Assembly: GCA_022606425.2 (NCBI GenBank)
Contig: JAHDVF020000527.1
Location: forward strand, 372,001 to 436,000
Length of the DNA stretch: 64,000 nucleotides
Direction: 5' to 3'
Origin: Lepidostoma basale
Taxonomy: Eukaryota; Arthropoda; Insecta; Trichoptera; Lepidostomatidae
The notes under the pieces were generated by a model. It was not told where the DNA came from, did not search any database, and was given only the letters and a program-made list of their open reading frames with translations. Position 1 is the stretch's first letter. Each line of letters starts with the position of its first letter. Positions 22,210 to 31,984 of this stretch are shown here, piece by piece. A program made the translations under genes and the position numbers.

Positions 22210-22258
22210 ATTTGTGCATCGATGAAGGTTGGGTCACAACCGAAACATGTCTACAAAT
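22210..22258 (+). ncRNA. Hammerhead-like motif, family E, with full stem I
   Basis: UCGAUGA core (two changes from CUGAUGA), one extra A, perfect stem II GGUUG with CAACC, GAAA, CAUG, UC. Stem I is AUUUGU with ACAAAU plus an A-U pair next to the core, and a GC bulge. The three-way fold is well supported; the core changes make cleavage doubtful. It lies downstream of the ANKS1 stop, antisense to the gene. Confidence 0.6.
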
Positions 22259-22281
22259 CAAAAAATAATGGGTTATATTAT

Positions 22282-22313
22282 TTATTCAAAACATATTGAT
22301 TTCTTATTTATTG
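22282..22313 (-). promoter_or_regulatory. Candidate polyadenylation signals of the ANKS1 gene
   Basis: AATAAA occurs on the minus strand at 22308-22313 and 22282-22287, about 280-305 nt downstream of the stop. In AT-rich DNA such hexamers arise by chance, so this is only positional support. Confidence 0.35.
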
Positions 22314-22588
22314 ACTACGCCGATGAGTTTTGGATCGTTCATTGTGATATTTTAAAACCAGATTGTTAATAATAACCCCACATCCTGCGTATTTCATACA
22401 GAGTAACCCAAACAGATAACGATTGCCTCTTTGAAGCACTTAAACATATGTACTTTCTAAATTTATCGCTTTCAAGTATTATTGTAGATAAATGCAGACA
22501 ACTCCATTATTACATTTAGTATAAATGCAAATGTAATTACAATTATTTCAATATTACAGTGGTACAGAAGCTTCTAAAAGCTTTATCA

Positions 22589-22972
22589 TTAGAGTTCTTC
22601 TGCTACGGCAATTGGTGCTTTAGACGATGGGGTCCTGGGGCTTCTCTGCACGTCGCCATTCTTCCCTGACAACTGGAAGTCCTCGTTCGAGAGCGACACT
22701 GTCATGGGAGCCACTTTCAGCTGGTGTCCGTTGAGCTTTATCTCTGTAACGGAATGCGACCTTCCGTGGACCTGGTTGGCTTTATCTTTGCCTACTAAGC
22801 TTGCCGGCTTCTCGTGTGTCGGAGTTTTGGACAGCTGCGTTGTTATTTGGTTGGACGATTGTGATCGCGGCTGGGTGTTGGAGTTTGTTTTGGGGGCCGA
22901 GTCTCTGAGAACCAACTGGTAAGCAACTTCGAATGCTTGTCCGAGCGTCAAGATGACCTCAGTCGCCTGATC
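22589..22972 (-). CDS. ANKS1 last coding exon: PTB C-terminal helix and tail
   Basis: Acceptor TTGCATCGTAG; the exon opens DQATEVILTLGQAFEVAYQL, the long amphipathic helix that closes PTB domains. About 100 further residues follow, rich in Ser, Thr, Gln and Lys with no domain, ending PIAVAEEL and TAA at 22589-22591. The 3' UTR boundary is not defined by sequence alone. Confidence 0.92.
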   Translation of the reverse strand, partial: DQATEVILTLGQAFEVAYQLVLRDSAPKTNSNTQPRSQSSNQITTQLSKTPTHEKPASLVGKDKANQVHGRSHSVTEIKLNGHQLKVAPMTVSLSNEDFQLSGKNGDVQRSPRTPSSKAPIAVAEEL

Positions 22973-23235
22973 CTACGATGCAACAAAAGTATAACATTAC
23001 TAACAAATAAAAATAATGGGGAATTATTTACGTCCTTTGGTAAATTGTGTATAGTTTTAGTTCACTAAAATTATACGTAAAAATATCGTAATAATTCAAA
23101 AATCCATGAGAATAGAAATGATAGAAAAAGTTTTTTTCTAGTTATTATTGTATGAAATATTTCGCCTTACCGTTAGTTTTAAAATCGACAATTTTTAAAA
23201 ACCACTAAGACTAAATAAACTAATTCGATAATCAA

Positions 23236-23380
23236 ATGATTTTATGGAAATCTCTTGATGGAAGTTCTTTTTAAATAATTATTAGATAAAACGATTTTTT
23301 TAACTACTTCCACTTATGGAAGTGGAAATAGTTTTAAAAAAAACATCGTTTTATCTAAGTATTATTTAAACAAATTCGAT
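23236..23380. repeat. Family D arms without the ribozyme core
   Basis: An inverted pair (AAAACGATTTTTTTAACTA and TAGTTTTAAAAAAAACATCG) meets at CCACTTATGGAAGTGG. Outer and inner tail sequences match family D, but the whole CUGUCGA to GAAACCGGUC centre is gone from both sides. It lies in the last ANKS1 intron. Confidence 0.65.
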
Positions 23381-23429
23381 TTTAGGATGATTAATAACGG
23401 AAATTCATTTTTAGAAAGAGAATTTAAAC

Positions 23430-23632
23430 ATTGATTTTTCCACTTTAATTATTTAATATTTTTACAAAATAAAAATATTACACACAACATGTTTCGGAAG
23501 CGATCTCTTTCATCCTCAGATCTGAATATAATTGTTATATTTATATCTGAGGATGGAGAAGGTCACATTTGAAACACATAGTGTTAAATATTTATATTTT
23601 GTAAAAATATTTAATAAATAAAATGGATAAAA
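23430..23632. repeat. Family E inverted pair (foldback) in an ANKS1 intron
   Basis: The minus arm at 23487-23519 carries CUGAGGA (canonical), U, GAAAG and CUUCC as an imperfect stem II, GAAA, CAUG, U. The base after the palindrome is U rather than C. The plus arm at 23548-23579 is more decayed (UUUGAAACACAUAG). Outer arms share TTTTACAAAATA and TATTTTGTAAAA. Confidence 0.65.
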
Positions 23633-23749
23633 CAGGGTTTAAATTCCAATTAAACAATAGAATTAACCTTCAATAAAGTAAATCTATTTTTGGCTGTGGT
23701 CAATGATTCGTTACTCATAAATAATGTTAAAAAAATGTAAATATCTTAC

Positions 23750-23887
23750 CATAGTAGCCACACAAAACACGTGACAGTAATGGCTCTTGGTGGTAATGTC
23801 TTTGGTGATGTAAGCAAAATGCGTAAGATCATCGGCATCTTGACAAGCGCAGTGAATATTCCTAATCTCGTGTTCACAAACCAATTC
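23750..23887 (-). CDS. ANKS1 exon: PTB core, second part
   Basis: 46 codons, phase 0. Donor ATG/GTAAGA, acceptor [26 protein letters not shown] and THFAYITKD match the PTB signature of a basic H-x-I pair, I-x-x-C and F-A-Y-I. It ends [13 protein letters not shown], the strand before the C-terminal helix. Confidence 0.92.
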
Positions 23888-24044
23888 CTAAAAAAATATT
23901 TGAAATACACATTAGGTTACAACATACTCGTACATCATATAACAAAAAAAAAACATTTGTGTACTTTCTTCTATGTTCGTCATAACTTTGTGTTGTAGAT
24001 GTTTAATGTTTCTATTTTTATATACTTTAACACTCACATTTATT

Positions 24045-24130
24045 TAAAAAAATATATTAAATATCAAACATGTTTCGGAATAACCAGCCCTTCATCAGTG
24101 ATATTACATTAATATTAAAAATATTATAAA
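24045..24130 (-). ncRNA. Hammerhead-like motif, family H, sense in an ANKS1 intron
   Basis: CUGAUGA, one A, GGGCUGGUUAUUCC as a weak stem II, GAAA, CAUG, then UU instead of UC at 24066-24099. The core is canonical but stem II is eroded and GUU is a poor cleavage triplet. The flank ATATTAAATATCAAA matches the family H arm at 51500. Confidence 0.5.
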
Positions 24131-24673
24131 ATTGTTTACAAATATGATCAGTTTTGAATGATTTTATAAAGATTTATTTATTTTTTATAAAGACAAAATT
24201 TCGCGATTTTTCGAATCTGTATGTGTATTTGTTCTTATGTCAATTTGAATAATTTCTTTGATATAATTTTGAAGTTCTTGCTGAAATTGAGTTAGGTTCT
24301 TAAATATTTTAATTAAAATAACGGTTAGTTACTATTTATAGGAGAAAATATTAACGGTGTAAAATATAATAATAAAGAAGGAACAATTACACATAGTATA
24401 GAGTCAAAAACGATCAAACATAATAAATTAAAAACGATAAACAATAACAGGAAGTAGATTACATTAATAGGAAAGGTGACAAAATATAGTATTGTTATTA
24501 TATTATTATTATTATTATTTAATTAAAAGAACTAATAATTGGTATTAAAATGGATCGCAAATGATACATTAGATTTAAAAGAAGTGTTACAATTGTCAAA
24601 TATTAAAAAAAAGTTTTTTTGTCTTTTTTTATAAGGCAAATTAGAATGAAATTATAAAATAGAGATTACTTAC

Positions 24674-24832
24674 CCTCGTTATGGTGTTTAGAAACTTGAC
24701 TCCTCTGTACGATATTGACAGGATAATGTCAGGAAGGGCTCTCGGCTCGCTGTTTGTCTTCTTAAGCTTTTGAATTGATTTTTGCGTAGATTCTGTTCCC
24801 CTTAACTCTCTCACAACCGTGGATCCTAAATA
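24674..24832 (-). CDS. ANKS1 exon: PTB core, first part
   Basis: 53 codons, phase 0. Acceptor TTTTACAG, donor AGG/GTAAGT. Opens with the hallmark YLGSTVVREL of PTB/PID domains, then the helix TESTQKSIQKLKK and the strands ALPDIILSISYRGVKFL. The YLGS motif strongly supports a PTB rather than a PH domain. Confidence 0.92.
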
Positions 24833-25182
24833 CTGTAAAATCAAAAAAGTATCACGATTAGCTTCTACAGATTTTAACCTTAAGCCCGCTACATCTAAGC
24901 TAACTCTTTGTCATCATTGCGCAGCACGTTTTTCGTCGAAGTATTTTGAATAAAATGAAAGTTTTAAAACTATCTTAATAAACACACACCCGAGATCCTG
25001 ATGTGTACGACTTACTAATCTGATTTTTATGAAATAATCTAATGTCACTGTTTCAGTCCTGAACCTTGGCAATCCAAAGATAAGTTTACCAAATGTTGAT
25101 ACTTGAAGATGGCAACGAGCTGCAATGTTTGTGAAACAATAAATATTTATATTTATAATAAAATAAAAATAAAAACACTGCA

Positions 25183-25375
25183 CTTTGTTTTTCACCACTA
25201 TGCGGTTATTTTAATTGCCGACTAGTTTCGCTTGTACCCAAGCTTCCTCAGGGCTTCGTAATAACAGGGTTTACGAAGCCCTGAGGAATAGCGTAAATAT
25301 TACGAAGCCCTGAGGAAACTTCAATTAAAATAACCCCATAGTGGTGAAAAACAATGTGCAGTGTTTTTATTTTAA
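25183..25375. repeat. Family F inverted pair (foldback) in an ANKS1 intron
   Basis: The left arm carries an intact motif. The right arm has two partial CCCTGAGGAA copies and the outer TTAAAATAACC and ATAGTGGTGAAAAACA sequences that mirror the left arm. Confidence 0.7.
25217..25254 (-). ncRNA. Hammerhead ribozyme motif, family F, fully canonical core
   Basis: CUGAGGA, one extra A, perfect stem II GCUUG with CAAGC (loop GGUA), GAAA, the palindrome CUAG, then UC, so the cleavage triplet is GUC. Stem I has GCC against GGC, then an internal loop, then UUAU against AUAA. This is the best single-site candidate in the window and is in sense orientation in an ANKS1 intron. Confidence 0.75.
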
Positions 25376-25966
25376 TTTAATTTTAAATATAAATAAAATA
25401 ATATTAACTAATATTCTGCCGATGATGAAGATAACTTATACAACGTATATTTTTATACAGCCGAGATGAATATTTTTTTAATTTTTTTTTAAATTATTAA
25501 CAAGTAATATTTAAGCTTATGGTACAAATGAACAATTTTTATTTCTATTTTCCTTTCTCTTATTCTCCTTATGAATATAGTTTATTGTGCTAAAAAGAGG
25601 AGTGTACGAGTACCAGGAGAATTTCCCCTAAATGTCATTATTTTTTTTGTCACCAAACAGTCATAGATCATATGTATTCAGGTTTTTAATTGAAAATACA
25701 TGTTTCTTGTACGAAACTTGATTTCTGAGCTCATTAAACAAGGAGAACATTAAACAATTTTTATCCAATAAACTCAAAATGATGCTGGGCTCTTCTTCTA
25801 AAATCGCTTGCTCCTTGATGTTGACTCAAGGTAAAGTAATTATTCTCGGTTTTTAGTTAAAATATTTCCAGTGGAACATTTTTCTTATATAGATCACTGA
25901 TCCTTCTCACATGAAACTGTTTGAACTACAATTTCTAGATAGCAAGTAATCTAAAGGTATACTTAC
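25376..25966. other. Intron sequence, no gene
   Basis: AT-rich. A short word CTGCCGATGATGAAGATAA near 25415 looks like a decayed family E core. Nothing else is supported. Confidence 0.4.
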
Positions 25967-26356
25967 ATTAGCTACATACATAACAGAGCTGGTAACAAGA
26001 TCTAAGGGTTGGTGTCTCCATTGGGTTTTCAAAGCACCGGGTACCCCAACCAAAAGCTCACAGGGTGCTCTTATCTCGAGATCAGCCCCTTTAGCGACAG
26101 GGGGTGGAGGAGGAGGCCTGTTTTTCTTGTGGCTTCTCTTCAGAGTTTCTCCGCCAGACGGCGCCAGCGTACTCCCGGCAGAAGTACTCTTCAGAGTCCC
26201 GGTATTTTGGTTCTGATCTCCGACCGCTGTGTTCTTCTGTGTAGCTGCCTGGATTTGTACTGAAGGAGATTTTTGCTGCGCGATTTGAGGTGGATTTGTC
26301 GCCTCCACGAGAGGCATGTCTTTTATATCAGCCTTAAGATTTTGTAGATTTTTTTG
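25967..26356 (-). CDS. ANKS1 exon: proline-rich linker and start of PTB
   Basis: 130 codons in phase 0. Acceptor TGTATTTTCAG, donor AAT/GTAAGT. Starts QKNLQNLKADIKD, then a Gln/Ser/Thr linker and SHKKNRPPPPPPVAKG, a possible SH3 or WW ligand. The PTB domain begins near CELLVGVPGALKTQWRHQP and reaches SSVMYVAN, its first strand. The preceding intron is the longest complete one, 8.8 kb. Confidence 0.9.
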
Positions 26357-26414
26357 CTGAAAATACAATTGAAACATTATTTTCAGATTTTTTTAATGTT
26401 ATCATTATAATCAT

Positions 26415-26722
26415 TCGAAAATTGGTCTACGGGACAAATTTCTTGGCTCTTGATCCGAGGGAATTGAGGACTATTTAATTAATTCTAATATTATATAGAT
26501 ATTATCATAGAATACAATAATCTTTGTTTTTAGACATATATAATTAATACAAAATAGTTAAATTTTTAAAATTTGTTGTTTCCTTAAATGTTCAAAAATG
26601 GACGCAACACGTTCTGTTATGCCTCACAAAAGGCGAAATATGTCATATCCATGTTTTCATTCGTAATAATTATTTAATATGGAGTTTTAAAACATTATTC
26701 AAGAAACAATAAATAACGTAAG
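26415..26722 (+). repeat. Decayed SINE piece and family A copy
   Basis: 26415-26463 resembles the second SINE family (GGTCTACGGGACA, then TTGGCTCTTGATCC). From 26617 a family A motif follows with stem II GCCUC and AAGGC, GAAA, UAUG, UC, and the standard tail ending AAACAATAAAT. Confidence 0.55.
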
Positions 26723-27415
26723 AATAGTTTTACTATTGTAGAAGAAAATATAAAATCACAAATTAATATTCCTTTTCAAAAAACAAATATAAATAATATT
26801 ATAAAATTCTTTCCCCTGCAATATTATAGGTAGGTACTATCGATATTTTCCTCATTAAATATTGCATAAGCTCAATACAAAATTCCACTTGAGTATTATG
26901 TAAATTGTTCTTCATTCACAAATTATTTTGTATTAAAATTAAAAATGAGATAAAATAAAAGAAACACGAAAACAGTTAGAAATTTCAACACTTCCAAGCC
27001 AATCAAAAGCTTGCATAACACAAAGAGACTCGTGAAAGCCAAACATGATTCCACTTAGCGCGATTCGTACAGTCCTATAGAAAGTTCATTAAACAATGAA
27101 GACAAAAGATCTCTCATTAAAGAAGAATAAACAGCCGGCATGAAAAAAGCATAACTGCAGCTATTGAAACTGTCTTTTTCATTAGCACTCCGTATTTGCG
27201 CATCCGTTTCCGAAACCCCGCTACAAAAAGGCGCACATGTGAAAAGCCTGTTTTCGACTTTGAAAAGGCTTATTTACCAAGGCAAAAAAGCTTATTTTTC
27301 GACGCGGAATCTCAGCTTTTGTTCGCGGCGGATACGCGACTCAGGGCTGCTCGCAACTCTACAATAAGGCAATCACAATTCAAAAGAAATTTTCAAGGGA
27401 CTATTTTAAATTCGA
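26723..27415. other. Intron sequence, no gene recognised
   Basis: AT-rich, then a more GC-balanced part (27170-27360) with an open frame that has no recognisable domain and no splice support. Confidence 0.35.
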
Positions 27416-27540
27416 CGACCTTCGTGGCAGAGAGTCAAGATCGACACCGAAGGTCCCGGGTTCAATTCCCAGTGATGGCAGCGTGATTGTCATACTGTCT
27501 TTGGTCTGGTGTAGAATTCACGTGACAATAAAACGGCTAG
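27416..27540 (+). mobile_element. tRNA-derived SINE, 3'-truncated
   Basis: ACGACCTTCGTGGCAGAG, the B box GGTTCAATTCC, then CATACTGTCTTTGGTCTGG and TGTAGAATTCACGTGACAA. The 3' third is missing. Confidence 0.75.
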
Positions 27541-28044
27541 ATTATTATGACATGCTAATCTAGCCATAAAAATTGCATACAATATTTGGGATCAAATAAT
27601 CTGCTGTATACAAATGTAGAAAGCAACAGGAAACTACCGCATTAAAGGCCCAAGTGGCATCCCAAAAATAATAAATAAAAAATTTAACGTAATACGTAAA
27701 AGGTTTTAGATATAAAAATTGTTTCATCGTGTATTTATTATCAAATAGTATGTAATAAATAAGAGCAGAAAAGCACAAAGATAACATATTTACATACGTC
27801 ATGCTCGTACGACAGTCGTGATTCAAGATCAACTGATTTCATAGTCTAAAGTCTTGGTGACCCTTTCATAAAAGATGCTACCCTTATCTGCAGATTCCAT
27901 ACGTCCAAACCATCTTAGATTTCCTTTGCATACGAGCATGACGAACATTCTCATCGCAGATTCCAAACATCTAAACCATCTTATTGACCAGATAAAATGT
28001 TATTGTAGGTATTGTTTTACTTTTTAAAATATGTATTAATATTG
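27541..28044. other. Intron sequence; possible LINE trace
   Basis: Words such as CATACGTCCAAACCATCTTA at 27899 recall antisense LINE C-termini, but no frame is readable. Confidence 0.3.
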
Positions 28045-28205
28045 ATATTATTATGTTTTATGGGCATTACATGTAAGGCATTATCAAATATTTTTAATAT
28101 ATCTTATGCACGCATGGATTTGATAATGCTTAAGCAAGTCATGAAATGTATTATATAATAATATAATAACACTTTTATAAAACAGACGATTTCATTTAGA
28201 GTAAT
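28045..28205. repeat. Family A inverted pair, decayed
   Basis: The minus arm has TTTATGGGCATTACATG and AAGGCATTATCAAAT. The plus arm has TTTGATAATGCTTAAGCAA but the GAAAC part is altered. Outer arms keep AAAACAGACG. Confidence 0.55.
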
Positions 28206-28364
28206 TATAAAATATGGAAATTCCGAAAATTTAACAATGGTTTTTTTAAACACAGTATACACCACGAACTTTATTTAAAAAAAATTAAAAACCCATAAAA
28301 TATAATATCATTTCAGAAAACCGACCTTTCATTTGTATTTTTATTTTGAATATCATTTTGAAAA

Positions 28365-28470
28365 AAATGTTAAAATATTTATAATAATGATGATGGGCTT
28401 CTGTGCCCGAAACACGTTTTTTTTTAATATATTTAAATCAATTTCGTGTTGTACACAAAATTAAAAAAAA
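28365..28470 (+). repeat. Family E-like hammerhead motif
   Basis: At 28388-28418: AUGAUGA, U, perfect stem II GGGC with GCCC, GAAA, CACG, UU. The first core base is A, and the CACG segment is no longer palindromic. Confidence 0.55.
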
Positions 28471-29196
28471 AAAGTTCAATGAATCCACAACACAAAGTTA
28501 GGGCGAATATAGAAGAAATTTACATATTTGTTCAAGAAACAATAAATATCCATTATTTATATGTATAGAATTCATCCTTCTTCGGCCTACTCCATACTTC
28601 ACATTCATATAGGTAGAGGAGTACATAATGGAGTTCTAGTACTGATTGATACTAGAAATCCATTATATACTGCTAGTTTTTGCAATTAATGGTTTTATTA
28701 GTTAGGACCATCCGTGTTAATCTTGGTGTATTTCGGTAGAGGACAGCCCTTGGCACATTTGGTTTGTGTTCAAAAGCGATCATAGCGTATCGTTAATTAC
28801 CTACCAATAGCAGACGGGGTGTGAAATCGGGATGAGTAAGCGGAGACGACGAGACAAAAGGCGTTAGGGAGTGTGGAAGGGGACCTAATTGAATAGAGGG
28901 TGAAGCCATGGCAACGGAATGCACATTTGCAGGTGTTTCATAAGCAATCGAAAACTAGTTAGAGGTGGAAAACAGCTTATTTGAATTTAGAATACGTACA
29001 ATCAATTAATAAATAAAAATTCAGAATATTCAGATTTATATCTGATTTTAAATATGAAGGTGCGATGAAATAATATATTTTGTTTTAATTTACACAGATT
29101 AAAATATATGCAATTGTCTTTAATTTATTATTTACAAATGAATAATTATTGTACCCCTTGCATTGCACTGTTGCATTTAGGTAATAATATACATTT
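28471..29196. other. Intron sequence, no gene
   Basis: Contains a purine-rich unique stretch (28800-28930) and a family A-like fragment near 28530 (TTCAAGAAACAATAAAT). Confidence 0.4.
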
Positions 29197-29447
29197 ATTA
29201 TTATTATTATTTTGTTGAATCGCTCTTTACATCATGACAGCATGAGCCAGATGTAAATGGTATTATAGTTATCATAGTGATTCTCGTCACATGGGATAGG
29301 TAGCTAATCTATAGCCATTTTATTGTCACGTGAATTCTACACCAGACCAAAGACAGTGTGACAATCACACTGTTCTCACCGGGAATTGAACCCGGAACCT
29401 TCGGGGTGGCAGTCAATGCACTTACCACTCGGCCATGAAGGTTTTTA
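29197..29447 (-). mobile_element. tRNA-derived SINE, near full length
   Basis: The minus strand runs from ACCTTCATGGCCGAGTGGT (A box) through GGTTCAATTCC and TGTAGAATTCACGTGACAA to a CATGATGTAAAGAGCGATTC end and an (AAT)n tail. About 245 bp plus tail. Confidence 0.85.
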
Positions 29448-29499
29448 TGTCAGTTGTAATAAAAAAAAATTAAGTGTTTGTTTATTAAGAGCTTAATTA

Positions 29500-29625
29500 A
29501 ATGACATATTTCGTCTTGCTAAGACAATATCTATTATCATAATAGCGAGGTGAAACATGTCATTTCCATAAAATATATAAAACTTCTGTCATTTCTGACA
29601 TTTTTATATATTATTATAGAATGAT
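29500..29625. repeat. Family A inverted pair, decayed
   Basis: GACATATTTCGTCTTGCTAAGAC on the left faces AGCGAGGTGAAACATGTC on the right, with the centres shortened. Confidence 0.55.
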
Positions 29626-29954
29626 CAAACTGTAATTTTTATCATATATTAAATCCTTATAAAATAATAACCTTGTACAAATAAATCAATTTAAAAAAAA
29701 AATTAATTTAATTAAATTGAATGAGCTTATACTCGTATAGCTAAATCATATTGTATGATTTCGAGCCAAATAAAATATGATATATTCTATATACTACTTT
29801 GGATTTACTGTCATTCTTAATAATATAAGTTTTATATATAACTTTGAATTGTAACAACGACACAGGTCTTGCCTAATGTGACGACTCTTGTATTCCGCGA
29901 ACTTTGAGTATTATCTTAGATTCCGGAAATCGTAACAGATTTCATATTTAGTAA

Positions 29955-30022
29955 AACTAACTAACTAACTAACCATCACGCCGTCTCCCCGAAAGGGTAG
30001 GCAGAAAGAATAGACTGCCACA
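29955..30022 (-). mobile_element. LINE family R 3' stub
   Basis: Only the last about 65 bp: (TTAG)n tail, ACCATCACGCCGTCTCCCC and the terminal codons for SILSAYPFG. One of the shortest copies. Confidence 0.75.
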
Positions 30023-30239
30023 CTTAAATCGACGCGGTGTGATGGGTTGCGAACCTCATCGCCACCAAAAGGCATCTCCCGCGCACACTTCGATCGTTCA
30101 ACGTCTACATAATAAATCTAAAACAAATTATCTGAAATACAATGATTAGTTATTTAATTATATTGATAATATATTGTCAAGTTGTTTTAAAACGAGCAAA
30201 CGGGATGAAATGTTTATTTAATAATCTAATATTAATTAA

Positions 30240-30395
30240 TACAAGTGAAAATGTCTTAGACCGGTACATTTGATAATGCCTTAGACAGACGAAACATGTC
30301 ATTCACATAAATTGTAATAAAACTTCAATAAAACAGTCGTATTAATTATTTAATAAGGAGTTTTACATCATTGTTCAAGAAACAATAAATAAATC
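30240..30395 (+). repeat. Family A repeat
   Basis: TTTGATAATGCCTTAGACAG with stem II GCCUU less well paired to AGAC, then GAAA, CAUG, UC and the full tail. Confidence 0.65.
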
Positions 30396-30404
30396 CCATA
30401 TAAT

Positions 30405-30600
30405 TTGTGATGCAACGGTTGCCGACCCCGACCCATCAATGTTTGGTATTCGCACCGCGGTGATATAATTGCCACATCTCAATTGCCGCCGACGAACAAA
30501 AGGTGACAAAGTGCATACAAGAGCGCCCACACACGCCCCGCTGCCCTGCGCAGAGCTTCGCCGCCCCTGCTTTGGGGTGCCAATTATTTTGTTAAGAGAA
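30405..30600. other. GC-rich intronic island
   Basis: A sharply GC-richer segment with CACACGCCCCGCTGCCCTGC and several CpGs inside an AT-rich intron. No coding frame or repeat is recognised. A regulatory role is only a guess. Confidence 0.4.
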
Positions 30601-30752
30601 TTAAAAAGCTCTATCGCTAGACTTAATTCAATATTTGATCACTGAAAAAATACAACCAGTTTCATGTCTAATCAAAACGTATAAATAAGCTAGTTTAATA
30701 ATAATAAAAAAATTGCATAAGGCTCTTAAAAATGTTTTTATAATGCTTATAT

Positions 30753-30975
30753 AACAACCTTCATGGCAGGGTAGGAGCTTAAGACTGCCACACGGAAGGT
30801 CCTAGGTTCGATTGCCGGCGATTGCAATGTGATTGTCATACTGTCATTGGTCTGGTGTAGAATTCACGTGACAATAAAATTGCGACATCTTTAACTACCT
30901 ATCCTATGTCACGAGAATCAATACACATAATCACGCATTTTGTATTCAATGTATAATAATGTGTAATAATCCGTA
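30753..30975 (+). mobile_element. tRNA-derived SINE
   Basis: CAACCTTCATGGCAGGGTAG, the B box GGTTCGATTGCC, CATACTGTCATTGGTCTGG, TGTAGAATTCACGTGACAA and the TATGTCACGAGAATCAATAC end. Confidence 0.8.
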
Positions 30976-31019
30976 TTTAATTAGATGTATAATTGTTTAT
31001 AATTTCTTTCACCAGTGTG

Positions 31020-31150
31020 TTAATTTCGTTATAGGTTTCGTCAGCATCGCTGACATCCAGAAGGGTCTGTGGATATTAGCTACATAGATGAAACTCTTTT
31101 AGTAAACCTTATACAATAATAATAACCAACGTATCGAAACCGGTCAACAC
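31020..31150. repeat. Family G hammerhead-like pair
   Basis: The minus arm has perfect stem II GUCAGC with GCUGAC, then GAAACC, but the core before it reads CUGGA. The plus side retains only TCGAAACCGGTC. Related pieces are at 37145-37235 and near 61590. Confidence 0.45.
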
Positions 31151-31984
31151 GAAATCGATTAAGCATATAATTTAAAATTGCACTATTTCTATTTTTCACT
31201 ATTGACGTACATAAGAAGAAAAATATAAAAAATACGATTATTCGTATATGAATTGTGAAAAGTAACGATTTATAATTAAACAAATTATCTCTGCATATTT
31301 TGCTGTTTATTTTATACCTCCGCCAAATTTTTATTCTTTAATCGGAAGGCAGTTTATATTACGTATTTAACGAAATACAATAATTTAAATAAATAATATG
31401 ATTTTCAATTCATCCGATTGAAATATATCATTATTAAAGCATCAAAAAAATCGGCAAAGCTTGTGAGCAATGTGTAAAAGTGTTATATGAAGATGACATG
31501 TTTGAGTATTTTTAGGGGATGGAGTGCTGTCAATGAAAATTAAATGCTCGTATATTTTGTTAATAAAATAGTCAAATTCACTGCAAAATGTTATAAGTTC
31601 GCATTAGATTGATTATAGATTGATTACATGTTTGTCGATCATTCTAACCTGAAATGACGGCCATTTCTCTAATGACATTATTTCCAAGATCTATGGATAC
31701 AAAAAACATCGGTAAATGACGAAATTATATTTTAGAAAAAAACTTTTTATTTTGCGCCAAATCAAAACATAAAAAACTATGAAGTACTAACCTGAGAACA
31801 GTTTTGAAAACTACTAAATTTATTTATTGCTATCTGCGAATAACTATAATAAATAATTTAAAAGATTCAAACTATGCACAAAACCAACCAAACCATAACT
31901 CTGGTAACAGTACAGAGATGAAAAGACTAGCTGAAGATAAGAAAGACTAATTCGCACCATGAAGAATATGATAAACTTAGGTAA
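31151..31984. other. Intron sequence, no gene
   Basis: AT-rich, about 830 bp, no supported feature. Confidence 0.4.

Noticed and set aside
27164..27486. Overlapping ORFs in an intron as exons
   Set aside because: No splice sites or domains, and the 3' part runs into a SINE.
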